Shown piece by piece: positions 1-10,868 of a DNA stretch of 64,000 nucleotides. The notes below the pieces were generated by a model. The model saw nothing but the letters and a program-made list of their open reading frames with translations. It searched no databases and was not told the DNA's origin. The first letter of the stretch is position 1. Each line of letters starts with the position of its first letter. The translations under genes were made by a program, and so were the position numbers. Origin of the DNA: Dryomyza anilis (taxonomy: Eukaryota; Arthropoda; Insecta; Diptera; Dryomyzidae); the NCBI GenBank assembly GCA_951804985.1, contig OX638130.1:86213069-86277068 (forward strand), given 5' to 3'.

Positions 1-318
1 AAAATAGTTTTTAGAAAAATTTTAAGCGGATTTTTTTTTGTAATTGTCAGGACTAATTTTAATATATTAATGATCCATATACATTTTTAGGATATTTTAA
101 ACTAAACTAGAATTAAATATATTTGGTTTTAAAAATCCAAATCCATTTTTTTAATTCCTATTTTAGGATTCAATGTTAAACAACAAAATAATTTATGCTT
201 ATTCAGAGATTATTCAAAACTAACTATCAAAATTAATAATTTTTTCCTATATGATTTTCTTTTTTAAATACTCCATGTAAACATAATTTTAGTACTCTTT
301 TATAAGCAATTTTTGTGT
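1..318. other. AT-rich flank, no gene seen
   Basis: AT-rich sequence without a credible open reading frame or recognisable repeat. It ends where similarity to the non-LTR relic begins. Confidence 0.5.
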
Positions 319-1990
319 AGGCCAAGACTGGTGTGGTGAGTTTTGGACGAGAACTAATTAATCATTCCCTTGGTTTGCTAGTTCCAGCTAAGTATTGGGT
401 ACTTCTAGCACCAGAACCACCTTACCTGTAGTGAAGAATAACTTTATCGCATTGGAAACGAAGTCAATGGAAGGGACATGGGAGCTAGTCTTATATCTGA
501 ACATCTCCATGGAATCCCTACCATAAAGAGAGCATATCTGAGAATATGATATAAAAATCTTATGATCACATGATTTACAGATGTATCAATAACTGAAGAA
601 GGAACCCGAGCAGAAACCGGCCCAAGCTTGATACACTACTGCAACAGGAATACAAAATTCTGGACCAAGCATAATAAGTACACAGACTTTGCTAAAGACG
701 GGCATTGGAGTGTTAAGATCTGCTAGTACGAAATAAGTATTGGGTACTCCTAGAACTAGAACCACTTTACCAGTTCTTACAGAGGGTAATGAAAGGAGTA
801 TTTTATCGCATGGGAAACGAAGGCAATGGAAAGGGCATAAGAGTCAGGGAAGCTAGTCATATATCTGAACATCTCCCTGAAATCACAACCATACAGACCA
901 CAACTCTAAAAGATTCAATTTCGCGAAAAACTCAGCAACAAAAAGCAATGAAAGAACATATCTGACTCATACGAATGATATAAAAAAGCATATGATCACA
1001 TGGTTTACAGATTGATCAATAACTGATGAATCCATTTTGAACTCGAGCAGTGGGAAACTTAACAGCATCTTTTTAAGTGGATATATGCGCTATTGACTGA
1101 TGTATATAGTTCAATATTGAAAGGAACTATACCTACAAGAATATAGCAGTCCTATCAAACAGCCAGGCGGTCATTAGTTTAGGCATTAGTATTATTTGAG
1201 GTTACCCCTAAACTGGTATGATAATGCCTAGGTCAAATTAGAAAACTAGGTTGACAAACAATGTAACCATACTTTGCGTCACTGGACACAAGGGAATATA
1301 AGATAATGATGATTAGTTAGCTAAGAAAGGGGCCACGACAAAACTCATAGGAAAAGATTACTGCGGGAAGAACAATCAAACATATGATTGGTTGGGGCTA
1401 CCAAAGCTACGACAATCAAAGAAAGTTATTGGGATGTACAACTTTAAGAACAACTTAAGAATTTTTACAGGATTTCTTAGGGGCCATGACAAAACTGATG
1501 GGCAAAACAATACTACGGGAAGAACAATCAAATATATGGTTGGTTGGGGCTAATAAAGCTACGACTGTCTAAGAAATTTAATGGGATCTATAACCTTAAA
1601 AGATTCAAAGAATGTATTAAATTAACAAAGAACAACTTAACAAGATTTCTCACATGTCACTGCAGACTTGGAGAACAACTTACAAGAATAAGTATACAAT
1701 CCGACAGGACATGTAGATTCTGTTTGGAGGAGTATGAAAACCCAGTGCACATTCTGGAAACTTGTTCCTGAGTGCATTAGACTAGAGGAAAAAAAATCCT
1801 AGATTCACTCAACCAAGTTAAACTGATATGAGGACAATTAAACCGCTGGATTGGCGGAGGTCAAATAGAAGGATTACAATTACCAGAAACCCTACCAACT
1901 TAATATTACATAACTACTCTTCAGCAAATCAAAATACTACTGAATTCACTAAGGAGGTATCACAGTTGAGAGCTCTATCAGGTCTCTATT
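319..1990 (+). mobile_element. Mosaic relic of an RNase H-bearing non-LTR retrotransposon (copy 1)
   Basis: The stretch is a broken copy of the element that is better preserved at 40190-41960. Shared blocks include the segment before RNase H (about 385-540), the RNase H centre (about 1070-1310) and the cysteine-rich C-terminus (about 1620-1770). It is rearranged: the block containing AGTATTGGGTACT and a following ATCTGAACATCTCC occurs twice (about 388-540 and 736-905). The block around GGGAAGAACAATCAAA also occurs twice (about 1325-1440 and 1485-1580). Frames are broken throughout, so it is not functional. RNase H plus a CCHC-like tail points to the I/LOA/R1 group of non-LTR elements; the exact clade cannot be told from this fragment. 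Confidence 0.8.
1544..1771 (+). pseudogene. C-terminal cysteine/histidine tail of non-LTR ORF2 (relic)
   Basis: The 75-codon open stretch is the best-preserved protein piece of copy 1. It carries the spacing CHCRLGEQL...CRFCLEEYENPVHILETC. This is the GH-x-L ... CxxC ... H...C tail found after RNase H in I/LOA/R1-type ORF2 proteins, where it is thought to help bind RNA. The first histidine block reads TCHCRLG where related copies read TGHCRLG. Copy 2 has the same tail near 41550-41660, but frameshifted. No start codon is meaningful here because this is the end of a longer dead ORF. Confidence 0.7.
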
Positions 1991-2024
1991 AGGTCTCCAG
2001 TATACCATTCGTTTCGATATCATA

Positions 2025-2345
2025 ACGAGATCAATGCGAGTAGATGGAAAAATCACACGATATCGGAGCCGTTCTAGTAATGATATCGAGCGTCAAATTC
2101 GATCTACATGGTAGGTAGATATCGATGCGTTCTGTCGGAATTTTGTCGGTACGAGAAATTTTTCGAAATCGAAACGATATCGATGTAAAGTATTGCGTTA
2201 TCGATGTGATAAATAATGTTTAAATATCATAACTGGTTATTAAATTTGAATGTACGGTAAATTTTAAAAATTAGAAGCGATAAAGCTGCAATATCGAACT
2301 TTTTTATCGAAGTTAGTTCGAGAAAGAGCGGGGCTTTGAATGTCT
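2025..2345 (+). repeat. Interspersed repeat A, copy 1
   Basis: The block is rich in CGATATCG-type words and ends in ATCGAAGTTAGTTCGAGAAAG. Landmarks shared with other copies are TACGAGAAATTTTTCGAAATC, CGATGTGATAAATAATGTTT and TTGAATGTACG. Further copies lie at 3230-3690, at 6170-6980 and, inverted, at 63590-64000. The family is unnamed here; no coding capacity or clear terminal repeats are visible. Confidence 0.65.
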
Positions 2346-3229
2346 CCCATATATGGCCGGATGGGTTATCTTATATTTAAATTTTATGACAAGATACGAT
2401 ATTTATTTCATATTTAATTTCATTTATTTTGCATCTACTGGGATATATCCCTTACAGATTAGATTTAATTAATTACAAAAAGATGTCTTCCTTCTTAGCG
2501 TTGGTGATAAAATTCGCGCAGGCTCCACCTCTGAGTGCTGGATGTTCACTCCGAAATTCATATCGTAGAGCGCATTACAATACTGTACTGCTTGTCTCGC
2601 AACTATAGCCCAGACGATCACGCTGGTAATCCAGTCGATCACGCTGAGGTACGCAGACTCTAACTACAGATAGAATTTGGAAAATTTGAGACTAGGCGCT
2701 GTAAAATGCTATTTGATTTCGATAAGGGAGTTCGAACACGAGTTCTCGTTGGAATTCATCTCGAAGAGCGCGTTTCTCCGCAGCTGCCCAGACTATCACG
2801 CTGACATACCAGTCGATCACGCTGAGGTTCGCTGGGTCTGAGAAAATGGGAACTTGTATGATGATAAAGATGAAGCGATGCCAAACACGGGTAATGGCTT
2901 AATAGACGCTCTGTTATGTGGTGGCGAAGGATTATGTGGTCGAGATTATTGCAATAATTCAAAAATTAATTTCCGAAATTGTTCTCTTCTTAAGCAAAAA
3001 TCAAAATTTTCTGATAATGCATTACATTGTGCCAAACCTCTTGAAATTGGCTCATTGATGCCATAGTTAATTCTGCGAAAATTACTGAAAAATTCATTAG
3101 ACATTTATCAAATCGATATCATTATATTTTTGAAATAATCTCGAACTTTGATTATTTTTATTTTCGACATGATTTTGTGAAATGTCTCGTACCGATAAAA
3201 ATAAATACCTACTATGTATGATCAGTCCC
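2346..3229. other. Stretch between repeat A copies, with a local duplication
   Basis: No gene was recognised. A segment of about 80-100 bp is duplicated (about 2560-2665 and 2755-2840). Both copies contain CCAGTCGATCACGCTGAG. On the minus strand one frame of both copies reads LSVIDWxxSVIVWA, so this may be a piece of an unidentified mobile-element ORF. The short plus ORF at 2854-3066 has no recognisable content. Confidence 0.4.
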
Positions 3230-3690
3230 ATCTTGCCATTCGATTCGATATCGCTTCGAGATTGTTTTGAGATGTCGAGGAATTCATTCGATCTCGATTA
3301 CGATATCGTATCTATACTATACTACAATTCATTCTAAGATGTAAGCAGATATCGTAACGAGATAATGAAGTTTATTTGAAAAGAGAAAAAAACATTATGA
3401 GTCGATTGGTTCGAACAACATTGCGATATTGATGTGACAAATATTTAAATATCGTGTCTTTTCCTTAAATATTATTTTGTACGAACTATTTTAAAAATTA
3501 ATTGTAATAAAGCAAGAAGATCTAACTTTTTATCGCAGTTAGTTCGAAAAAACTTCAATCATCGAAGAGCTCCTAGACATGACAGACTGGGATTTGATGC
3601 TACAAGAAAGCTTTCGATATCGTGTGAATTATCCTGCATCTCACATTGATCTCGTAAAGATAGTGAAACTAAGGCGAAAATAGGAATAGT
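3230..3690 (+). repeat. Interspersed repeat A, copy 2
   Basis: The block matches copy 1 and copy 3, with GCGATATTGATGTGACAAAT, TTTTAAAAATTAATTG and TTATCGCAGTTAGTTCGAAA in the same order. It extends further right (CATCTCACATTGATCTCGTA), a segment also present in copy 3 near 6920. Diverged and non-coding. Confidence 0.6.
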
Positions 3691-4499
3691 CTAAAATTCG
3701 AGTTTAGATCTATTTAATTACATTTAATATTTTATTATACTTGTGACTTGAAAGAAAAAATGCGTTAAAGTCTATTGAAAACCCTGTTTTGAAAAGTACG
3801 ATAGTTTATTTTAATCTACGAAATTGCTGAAAAGGGCCTAAAACTTCGAATGTAATTTTTTTAAAACTGTAATCCTAATAGAAATTGTATTAAGACTATA
3901 ATCGAGAACGAATGATTGAATTTTTAATATATCATAACCCGATCAGTTATATGACAAATATCATAATCTACTAGGGAATATAAAAAAATGCACGTACCTC
4001 ACCATTTTGGCCCGAGAATTATAAAGACATTAATATGGGACGCCCATGGGAAAAACTAAGTGTAATATGCTATAGGAACCCATAATCATTCTATAAACTT
4101 CTTATTAACATTTATTTATCTGTGAATTTGTCGTATATATGTGTCAAAGAGTACAGAAAGTATTTGATCTCCGACAGTGCAAAAAGAAAATATTTAAATT
4201 TACCAAGACTTCCAAAATCAAACGAATAACATTGACACGATTAAAAGTATTGACTTAAAAACTTAACTGCTTAAGAAAAGTCGATAAGAGTGACTTTTGA
4301 AGTGCCGCGAATTACATAAGGAATTAAAAGTCTTCATATCAATGCTGATTGTAATGCCGATTGACTTTTTGTAAGGCGTTACAATACCGCTTATTTGCAC
4401 TGTGCTGACAAAACCACGAGCTAACAACCTCAAATTCGAATGCGATAAAGATGATCTCAGGATGATTTCAGCAATATTCATTAATCACAGCTATTTAAA
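3691..4499. other. No feature recognised
   Basis: AT-rich sequence with only short chance ORFs, such as minus 4263-4481. Nothing repetitive or coding was recognised. Confidence 0.4.
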
Positions 4500-6150
4500 A
4501 ATATCATAAGCAGGAGTAACAGTAGCAGCAGCAGCAGGAGCAGCAGTTAAACGTCTAAAAACCACGATCGATATTGATTACATGGCGTTGTTTGGTGAAG
4601 GCAACGACGGCCGGCGAACAAACAAAGGATCTGCGACAGGATTAAGCGCATTAACGCTGCAGGACGACGAGTCGTGCGGAGAGTGAGCAAAAAGAAAAAA
4701 AAAAACACGCGCGCGGCTCAAGAGGCCAAAGGAATCCAGTGGAAAATAACTGCGGTTTTATATGCTAAATCCGGTAGATATAACGACAGAGCATTCAGAT
4801 GAACTGCGGCTAATCAGTAACGAGAAAACAAGATAAACTTATGGTTTAGTTGGCCAAATTGCTTGGCGCAGGGAATCCGGAGTACTTATGATTAAATACA
4901 ATTGGATCTGATGATGACGATGATGATGTGCTTGATGTTGATGATGCCGATGAAGAGGTAGTAGATAAGTTGAGGCAGTTGAGCAGATAAACGAGTTTCT
5001 CGTTGACAATGTTGGAAAGGGTAACAAGTACACAATTCAAATATACAAAGGTTGGCTGACTGAACATCTTATGAACGAGTTGCATGTGGAAAATTCATGT
5101 CCTTTTGCCATTAAGGCGCTGTGGTTACGAATACCATAAAGATGGCTTCATAAAGTTTTACAATGCGAATGCGGTCGCGGCGGTAACCACAAAACATTTT
5201 TATTTGCATTTCCCGGAAAAGTAAGTCGAGTCGCGCGCTCGAGTTGCTTTGTTCTAAACACACACACACACTCACTCACACAAGCACACATTCGAAGGAC
5301 TAAAACAAGGACACTTCACAAAAGACATCATCCTGCCATTGTACGACAGAGCGAGCAAATTGACGGCAGGTACACGTCAGGATTAAGCGTGCGGTTAGCA
5401 GCGCAGCCGCCTTAATCACTTCATTGTCTTAACCTGGTTCAACCCAGTGCCTAAAATTTAATCTCAACCCACATAGAGACTGGCGGAAGGACTAACTGAC
5501 AAACGGACGGACAGACGGACTAACTAATGGTTTGAATGTTACTTCGTTATACTACTGAATGTACGGCGACTCAATGTCCGTTGCAAGTCCCTCGATTGAG
5601 CAGTCATTGTCCTTCGGCTCATTCTTTCAGCTTTACCCCAGGATTATACAAATTGTGCTGATCTTCTTGCGTTACCCACGGCTCAAACTAATTTCAAGTC
5701 TTTCGGCTCTCGGCTCGTGGTTTGAGCACGCAGTTAAATGGAATGCGTGCAACAAAAGAAACTGATTATGATGATTTTATTGCCCTTAGGCAAATGAGCT
5801 GAGAGAAAAACGCGTATTTAAAAAAATTCCCTGGAAAACTAGGGACTACAATATGGCAAGAGCAGCCGCAGTCACAGCCTCGGCTAAGTTCGTTAATAAG
5901 CACTGTGCTCGAGAGTATCCCATCTAAACCGCAAGGATTACGCGATACAATGTTCGGGCATATTAACTGATCATGTGATCGAGTGTAGCTCGTTCATCGG
6001 CACAAGTCGTCTGCAAAAAGGCGAGTAATGCTTAAGAGCGGCGAAGAGGTGTCAACGCGACAATCATCGTTATATCGGGATAAGCTACATAGAGCCACGT
6101 TAGAGCCAGATATTTAATGGAATTGGGCTGGATAAGGCATATAAGACGGT
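4500..6150 (+). promoter_or_regulatory. Candidate upstream regulatory region with GGATTA sites
   Basis: This stretch is less AT-rich and less repetitive than its surroundings. It holds four copies of the K50 homeodomain core GGATTA on the plus strand, at 4639-4644, 5380-5385, 5641-5646 and 5935-5940. The first two sit in the same decamer, CAGGATTAAGCG. GGATTA is the binding core of Bicoid and of Otd itself, and Drosophila otd is controlled by Bicoid through upstream enhancers. Here the enhancer role is inferred only from site density and position, 7-9 kb upstream of the probable promoter. A CA-rich microsatellite lies at about 5260-5290. Short ORFs in it look accidental. Confidence 0.25.
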
Positions 6151-6169
6151 TTGACAAGGAACAAACTTG

Positions 6170-6980
6170 ATTTGTGATGCTAATCATACTCACTCTGCCA
6201 TTTCTTGGAGACCTTCGATATTTTCATGAACAAATTTCGATAAAAATAAGTTCGACCTCGTTGCGTTTTGTTGGAGTTTTCTCTGTACGAGATATTTTAC
6301 GAAATCGAATCGATATTGAGGTTGTTCAAAAAAATTGTTGCGTTAATGTTGTTGGCATTTGAGTGTACGAGATAGTTTAAAAATTAAAAGAGATAAAACC
6401 ATGATACAAATATATATAGGTACGATCACTCTCTCATTTTTTTCCAATGTTTACTTTAGGTGACACTAGGCAAGTTTTTTGAAGTTTAGTTTTAAAACCA
6501 AAACAAAATCGACAATTAAAAAAAAATCAATATAAAATTCTATAGAAATGAAAAATAATTATCAAGGTATGCTTTGAGATAACTTCAAAATGTTCACAAA
6601 AATTTTTATAATCAAAACAAAATCTGAAAAATATTTTTCATATTTTCTTTGAACATAAATTTCAATTTTTGAAAATTTGAATTTGAATCAAAACAAAATA
6701 TGTCAAAATTTGTCAAAAAAACTTGCCTAATGTCAGAGTGATCGTACCTGTAAATATTTGTATCATGGATAAAACTATTTTTCTTATCGCAGTTCGTTTA
6801 AGAAAGCTTCGAGACAACGAAGGTATCCGAGTCGAATCGATATCTCTCTACCACGTATGCTCAATTTGACGTTCTATAGTGATACGAGAAAGTTCCCGAT
6901 ATCGTATTCTGCATCTCGCATTGATCTCGTAACGTTATCGAAACGAATATCATACTGCTTATTAAAACTTTTATTAAAGT
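6170..6980 (+). repeat. Interspersed repeat A, copy 3, split by a MITE
   Basis: The left part (6170-6399) matches copies 1 and 2 through TACGAGATATTTTACGAAATC and TGAGTGTACGAGATAG. The right part (6776-6980) resumes with TTCTTATCGCAGTTCGTTTA and ends in CATCTCGCATTGATCTCGTA, as copy 2 does. The interruption is the MITE at 6400-6767, so repeat A was here first. Confidence 0.65.
6400..6767. mobile_element. 368-bp MITE with P-element-like ends and 8-bp target duplication
   Basis: The terminal inverted repeats are 33 bp (6400-6432 and 6735-6767), identical at 31 of 33 positions. They begin CATGATACAAAT and run inward to GGTACGATCACTCT. The flanks carry a perfect 8-bp duplication GATAAAAC (6392-6399 and 6768-6775). 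A second, subterminal inverted repeat built on TAGGCAAGTTTTTT lies just inside each end. There is no transposase; the interior is AT-rich. An 8-bp duplication fits P or hAT transposases, and the CATGAT start and roughly 31-bp length resemble the Drosophila P-element end (CATGATGAAATAA). A non-autonomous P-superfamily element is the best reading; hAT is the alternative. Confidence 0.8.
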
Positions 6981-8049
6981 CTCATAACAGAAAAATGCCA
7001 AAAGTGCAAAAGTCATATAAAAGGGCAAGAGTTAGAAAAATGCAATTACTTGAAAAGAAAAATGATACCACACCCACCAATTATTTCAATTATTATATTA
7101 TATTTGTCGTGCGGAAAAAAAAGAAATGCCATTCAAAGCGGTTGTTAAATGTAGGGAATTTGGCAGCACTGGAAGACTTGTGAGTCTTGAAACTCACATT
7201 CATATGGTACATATATAATGTGCACACATAAAATCGCATAGGTAGAAAATAAATAAAAAACGCGCATTAAATGAGGCAACCCAAGTATTTACTACCCCTA
7301 TACGTTCCCTGCTCCGTCTTTTTTTTTATTTTTCAATTATTTTATAGCATTTTTATGATGGCGCAAAACAAAAGTCAAAGGAAAAATAGAAGAAAAAAAC
7401 GAATATGAGTGCATTGAAAAATGCTGCTTAATGGGATACAACATGCAGTACCACATTCTCCTAATATTGCCGGATTTGCAAGCCAATCACCCATACTTAG
7501 GTATCACACAAACTACCCCACCTACCCAGAGCCATTATTCCAAATGCCCCATTGTCGTAGCTGCATTCAGCGAAAAACTCGTCGATACGAGCGCCCTCTT
7601 CAAAATGGCAGCAAACAGCAGGAAAAAGCACTGCAAACACGAAAAAACTAAAGTACTAAATAAATAATAAACTAAATAGAGACGATGACTACGACGACGA
7701 TGACGACGAGAGCCAAAGAAGTGGCATTAAAAATGCACACAAAAAATGTTGAAAAACAAAAAATTAAATATAAAAGAATGAAAAAGTTGTACAACATACA
7801 ATGAAAAAGTATTCATAAAAGCTTTATAAGTTGAAGAAATAGAAGATGAAGGAGCAAAAGTGCTGTATAACGCAAACAAGTATCTTATGGATGCAAATAA
7901 ATTGGCGATATGACAATATCTGTGCTCAAGATTGGTTTAAACTTAAAGTGTCTATCATGAATTTATATTTTTTTTTCTTTTTGAAACAGTACTAAATTGA
8001 GAAAACATAGATCGATTAACTGTTAAATTGTTATCTTAAGACGTGAAGT
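6981..8049. other. No gene recognised
   Basis: AT-rich sequence. The plus ORFs at 6857-7183 (beginning in repeat A) and 7421-7667 (two overlapping frames) show no family features and look accidental. A short GACGA-rich run lies at about 7680-7710. Confidence 0.4.
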
Positions 8050-8299
8050 ATTTTATAGTACATACATGGTATCCTTTATGAAAATGTCATACTTTATAGT
8101 TTCGTCAACTATTAAGTTTCCTTGACTATATGTAACATGTCCAATAGTTATTAATTGTAAACTATTGAGAAGGCATAATTCTCATTTAACTCCAATGCAT
8201 ATAATAAATATTATGAGTCAACATTGTAATAAAACTATATTCGATGCATGTCCAACTTTAGAGTATTGGAAACTTTTAAAAATCTTTAATTGATAATTA

Positions 8300-8890
8300 A
8301 CTTAAATTTGAATTGCAACCGAATCCCGGAGGCAAGCAAGCATACCACCGCAAAGTTCGTTTTCCCGACTAGGGAGGAATGGCACAACGTCCTGGTCTTG
8401 TCAAACAAACCCGAGGATCTACCTCTACATAGAGGATCAAAACTAAACGATCTTACTGGAGCAGGCTTCTTTTCCGAAGCACTAGTTGCGAATGAAAGCA
8501 ACAACACCGTCTTTCAGTCGGAAGTAGTGGCTATTACAGAGGATGCTAAATTTATACAAGCATCAGAGCTATATCCATGGACAAGGTGAAAACCAGGGTG
8601 GTTCTACAATGTAAAATAGCCCTTGTTCATCTCTTACTTGTTAACACTGTGGATGTCATCTGGGTTTCTGAACACTGCAACAGAAAGGGAAATGAGACAG
8701 CCGACGAATTGGCAAGAAATGAGACAGACATGTAGAGAATTTCAGTCATAACCGGCAGACCTTTCCAATTCCGAAAAACGAGATACGCTCATGGGCTTAT
8801 CAACTATACAAAGCATCAAACGTGGGCCAAGCCACAAAATAGATCTGCCACTTCGTCCCAGTTTGGAGTGTTGACAACCTTGAATATAAC
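8300..8890 (+). pseudogene. Relic of a non-LTR retrotransposon RNase H domain
   Basis: The 8290-8589 frame reads ...GSKLNDLTGAGFFSEAL...NTVFQSEVVAI, the usual start of a retroelement RNase H: the GSK-x-N segment after the first acidic residue, then FQ-x-E with the catalytic glutamate. The D of the usual YTDGSK appears lost (HRGSK). In a shifted frame after 8589 the text continues as VSEHCNRKGNETADELAR, the conserved C-terminal H...N-x-x-AD-x-LAR block. The element is therefore frameshifted and dead. A similar minus-strand relic lies at 46900-47345. Confidence 0.65.
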
Positions 8891-9721
8891 ATGTTCTTAT
8901 TTGTGAGCTATTAACTATTATGTATTCAGATCATATGTGGACTGTGGCCGATATACACGAATCTACTTCAAGTCCGGTGCTAAGAACGGCAAACCCTGCG
9001 AATAATAACTAGGCTCAAAGTTTATCCAACGTTAGAGTATTGACAACTATCATGACTCTTTGACTATAATACGTCGAAAATTAGTAAATTGTAAATTAAT
9101 TAAAATCCAGACTATTGTAAAAGAGAACGATGGACTCCATAATCCATAACCCACGTTTGATGAACATAATATATAAAATGGACAAAGCCTTTAAGTAATA
9201 ACAAAGTCGCGATAAGTCAAACTATAGAGTAACAGTACTCTTCAACTATAAGTTTAGTGAACTGTCAATAATTATGAATGCATGTTTGATCGGTATGGGA
9301 GAAGGCCAAGATTTGATATGTTTGGCTCATGTCTGATAATCAGATTGTATAAAAACTAAATTTCGAGTATTTGAGACTATTAGGTATTTAGTTAATTGTG
9401 TACTATTAAGTCTACATACTCTCATATAGGAAAGGTCAATGGACACAAAAATTGATAATCCTGAACTAAGACTAGCACCCAGAAAAGATAAAAATTTGCT
9501 AATATTTTGAGTAATAAGTAGGGTTGAGGTCTGTCTAATTTTTGAGAATTGAGAACTTTATAGTATTTCTACACTTATGTAGGATGAGTATGGGAGAAGC
9601 TCTATTGTATATGCTAAGTCTGATGATCGAAAGGATGAAAATTAGTTTGTCTAACGTTCGAGTATTAGGAACTATAAGGTCTTTAGTTAATTGCAAACAA
9701 TTTAGGATCCATATTTATATA

Positions 9722-9893
9722 TGAGCTCTACGTAGAAGCTCAACGTAGAAGAGGGCGTCCGAATCTCTGGTGGAGCGACCAAGTGCAAGACAACCTGACA
9801 TCACTTGGAGTGCAAAACTGGCGCCAGCGCGCGCAATACAGAAGCAACTGGCGAGGGGTAATTGCTGCGGCCGAAACCCATCATGGGTTGTAA
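9722..9893 (+). pseudogene. C-terminus of an RTE/jockey-like reverse transcriptase ORF (relic)
   Basis: The plus-strand frame reads RRRPNLWWSDQVQDNLTSLG followed by VQNWRQRAQYRSNWRGVIAA and AETHHGL, then TAA at 9891-9893. This GRP-x-x-RW...D-L...NWR..A..R..WR..V..A..H-GL pattern is the common C-terminal end of insect endonuclease/reverse transcriptase ORFs of the RTE type. Only the last 57 or so codons remain, in the middle of the decayed repeat array. It is truncated at the 5' side, as usual for such insertions. A matching 5' fragment lies separately at 10869-11310. Confidence 0.7.
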
Positions 9894-10354
9894 TGGCCAA
9901 ATGAATAAGTAAGTATTCATATATGATAGGTCGATGTGTCCATAAATAGATAATTCTGATTCCCTGAATAGATGAATATTGGCTAAACCTGGGAATAATT
10001 ATTAGGCTCGAGGAATGTCTCACTTTTGAGTTTTGACAACTTTGAATACAGACCTCTTTGAATATAATATGCACTACATCAGTGTACTATTAAGTCTATA
10101 CCTATTAAGGAAAGCTAAATGTCCTAAGAATTGATAATTCTGATACAAGACTGATGCTAAGTCTTGAATAATATGTAGTTACGATCGTTGTCTTACTTTC
10201 GAGTTTTGGAATTGACAACCCTGATTCAAAAGCTAATTACGACGTAAATCCTCATCATAGTTCTCACTTCCCATTCTCGGAAGTTCCAGATTCTCTCTTT
10301 TGCTAAGGCTTGTTTACAAGGTAAATATAGAGAAATTGTGTAAACACTACTTAT

Positions 10355-10518
10355 GCCCGTAACTTCAACGAATAGATATATATTAGTGTTCGTACCGAAC
10401 AGATATCTCTTACCTATCCGGTGTTTTTAGTCCTTAACTATGCGTTGAAGTTACGAAATTTTGCTTACACGATAGATAACTAAGCACCTGTAGATATCTA
10501 TTCGTTTAAGTTACGGGC
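10355..10518. repeat. Inverted repeat with 25-bp arms and an internal third copy
   Basis: The arms 10355-10379 and 10494-10518 are reverse complements with one mismatch, beginning GCCCGTAACTT and ending AATAGATAT. A further inverted 13-mer, CGTTGAAGTTACG (10443-10455), pairs with 10358-10370. The sequence could fold as two alternative hairpins. It may be a small MITE or a rearranged one; no target duplication was identified. Confidence 0.55.
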
Positions 10519-10719
10519 TTTAGAGCGTTGGTAAGGTAGAACGGTAGATTTTTTTCTCTATCTCTATCTCTAGCTTATTTCTCTATCGTGTATTCTAGGT
10601 TTTAGTCAGCGTATTTCTCTAATTCGCTCTACGCAATAAGTTTCGATGCGAATATCCGGTAATTCCAACAGGGTTGACTTATTTTAAAATCATTGTTAGT
10701 TTTAATGAAATAAACGTCT

Positions 10720-10772
10720 ATGTTAACGCCATATGTTCTTCAGAACTGTAGCGCCAAACTATTATTGAGGAA
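10720..10772 (-). repeat. Short copy of the sequence found at 48655-48700
   Basis: On the minus strand this contains AATAATAGTTTGGCGCTACA followed by GTTCTGAAGAA. The same run of about 31 bases is on the plus strand near 48657-48690, next to a SINE. It is an interspersed repeat piece in opposite orientation. Confidence 0.6.
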
Positions 10773-10868
10773 TATATGATATATATGGGGGCTATGGGGT
10801 CGATTATCACATGGCAACATGTCTGAGCGCTTCAACATGGCGAACCAAGCGCAATCCTCAAGCCAGAA

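Larger units (their letters stand above)
8050..10240 (+). repeat. Decayed repeat array with GAGTATTG-ACAACT-type units
   Basis: Related short units recur at about 8260, 8868, 9025, 9230, 9355, 9540, 9655, 10025 and 10200. They share a core like TTCGAGTATTGACAACTAT and are often followed by a variant of TTAACTATTAAGT about 30-60 bp later. Spacing is irregular (about 100-600 bp) and the units are strongly diverged, so this is an old, broken array. It is interrupted by the RNase H relic at 8300-8890 and the RTE tail at 9722-9893. No consensus length can be fixed by eye. Confidence 0.5.

Noticed and set aside
1544..1771. Cellular zinc-finger gene
   Set aside because: The Cys/His pattern and its neighbours match the retrotransposon ORF2 tail, also present in copy 2.
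6857..7183. 108-codon ORF as a small basic protein gene
   Set aside because: It begins inside repeat A and crosses its edge; no domain or coding bias.
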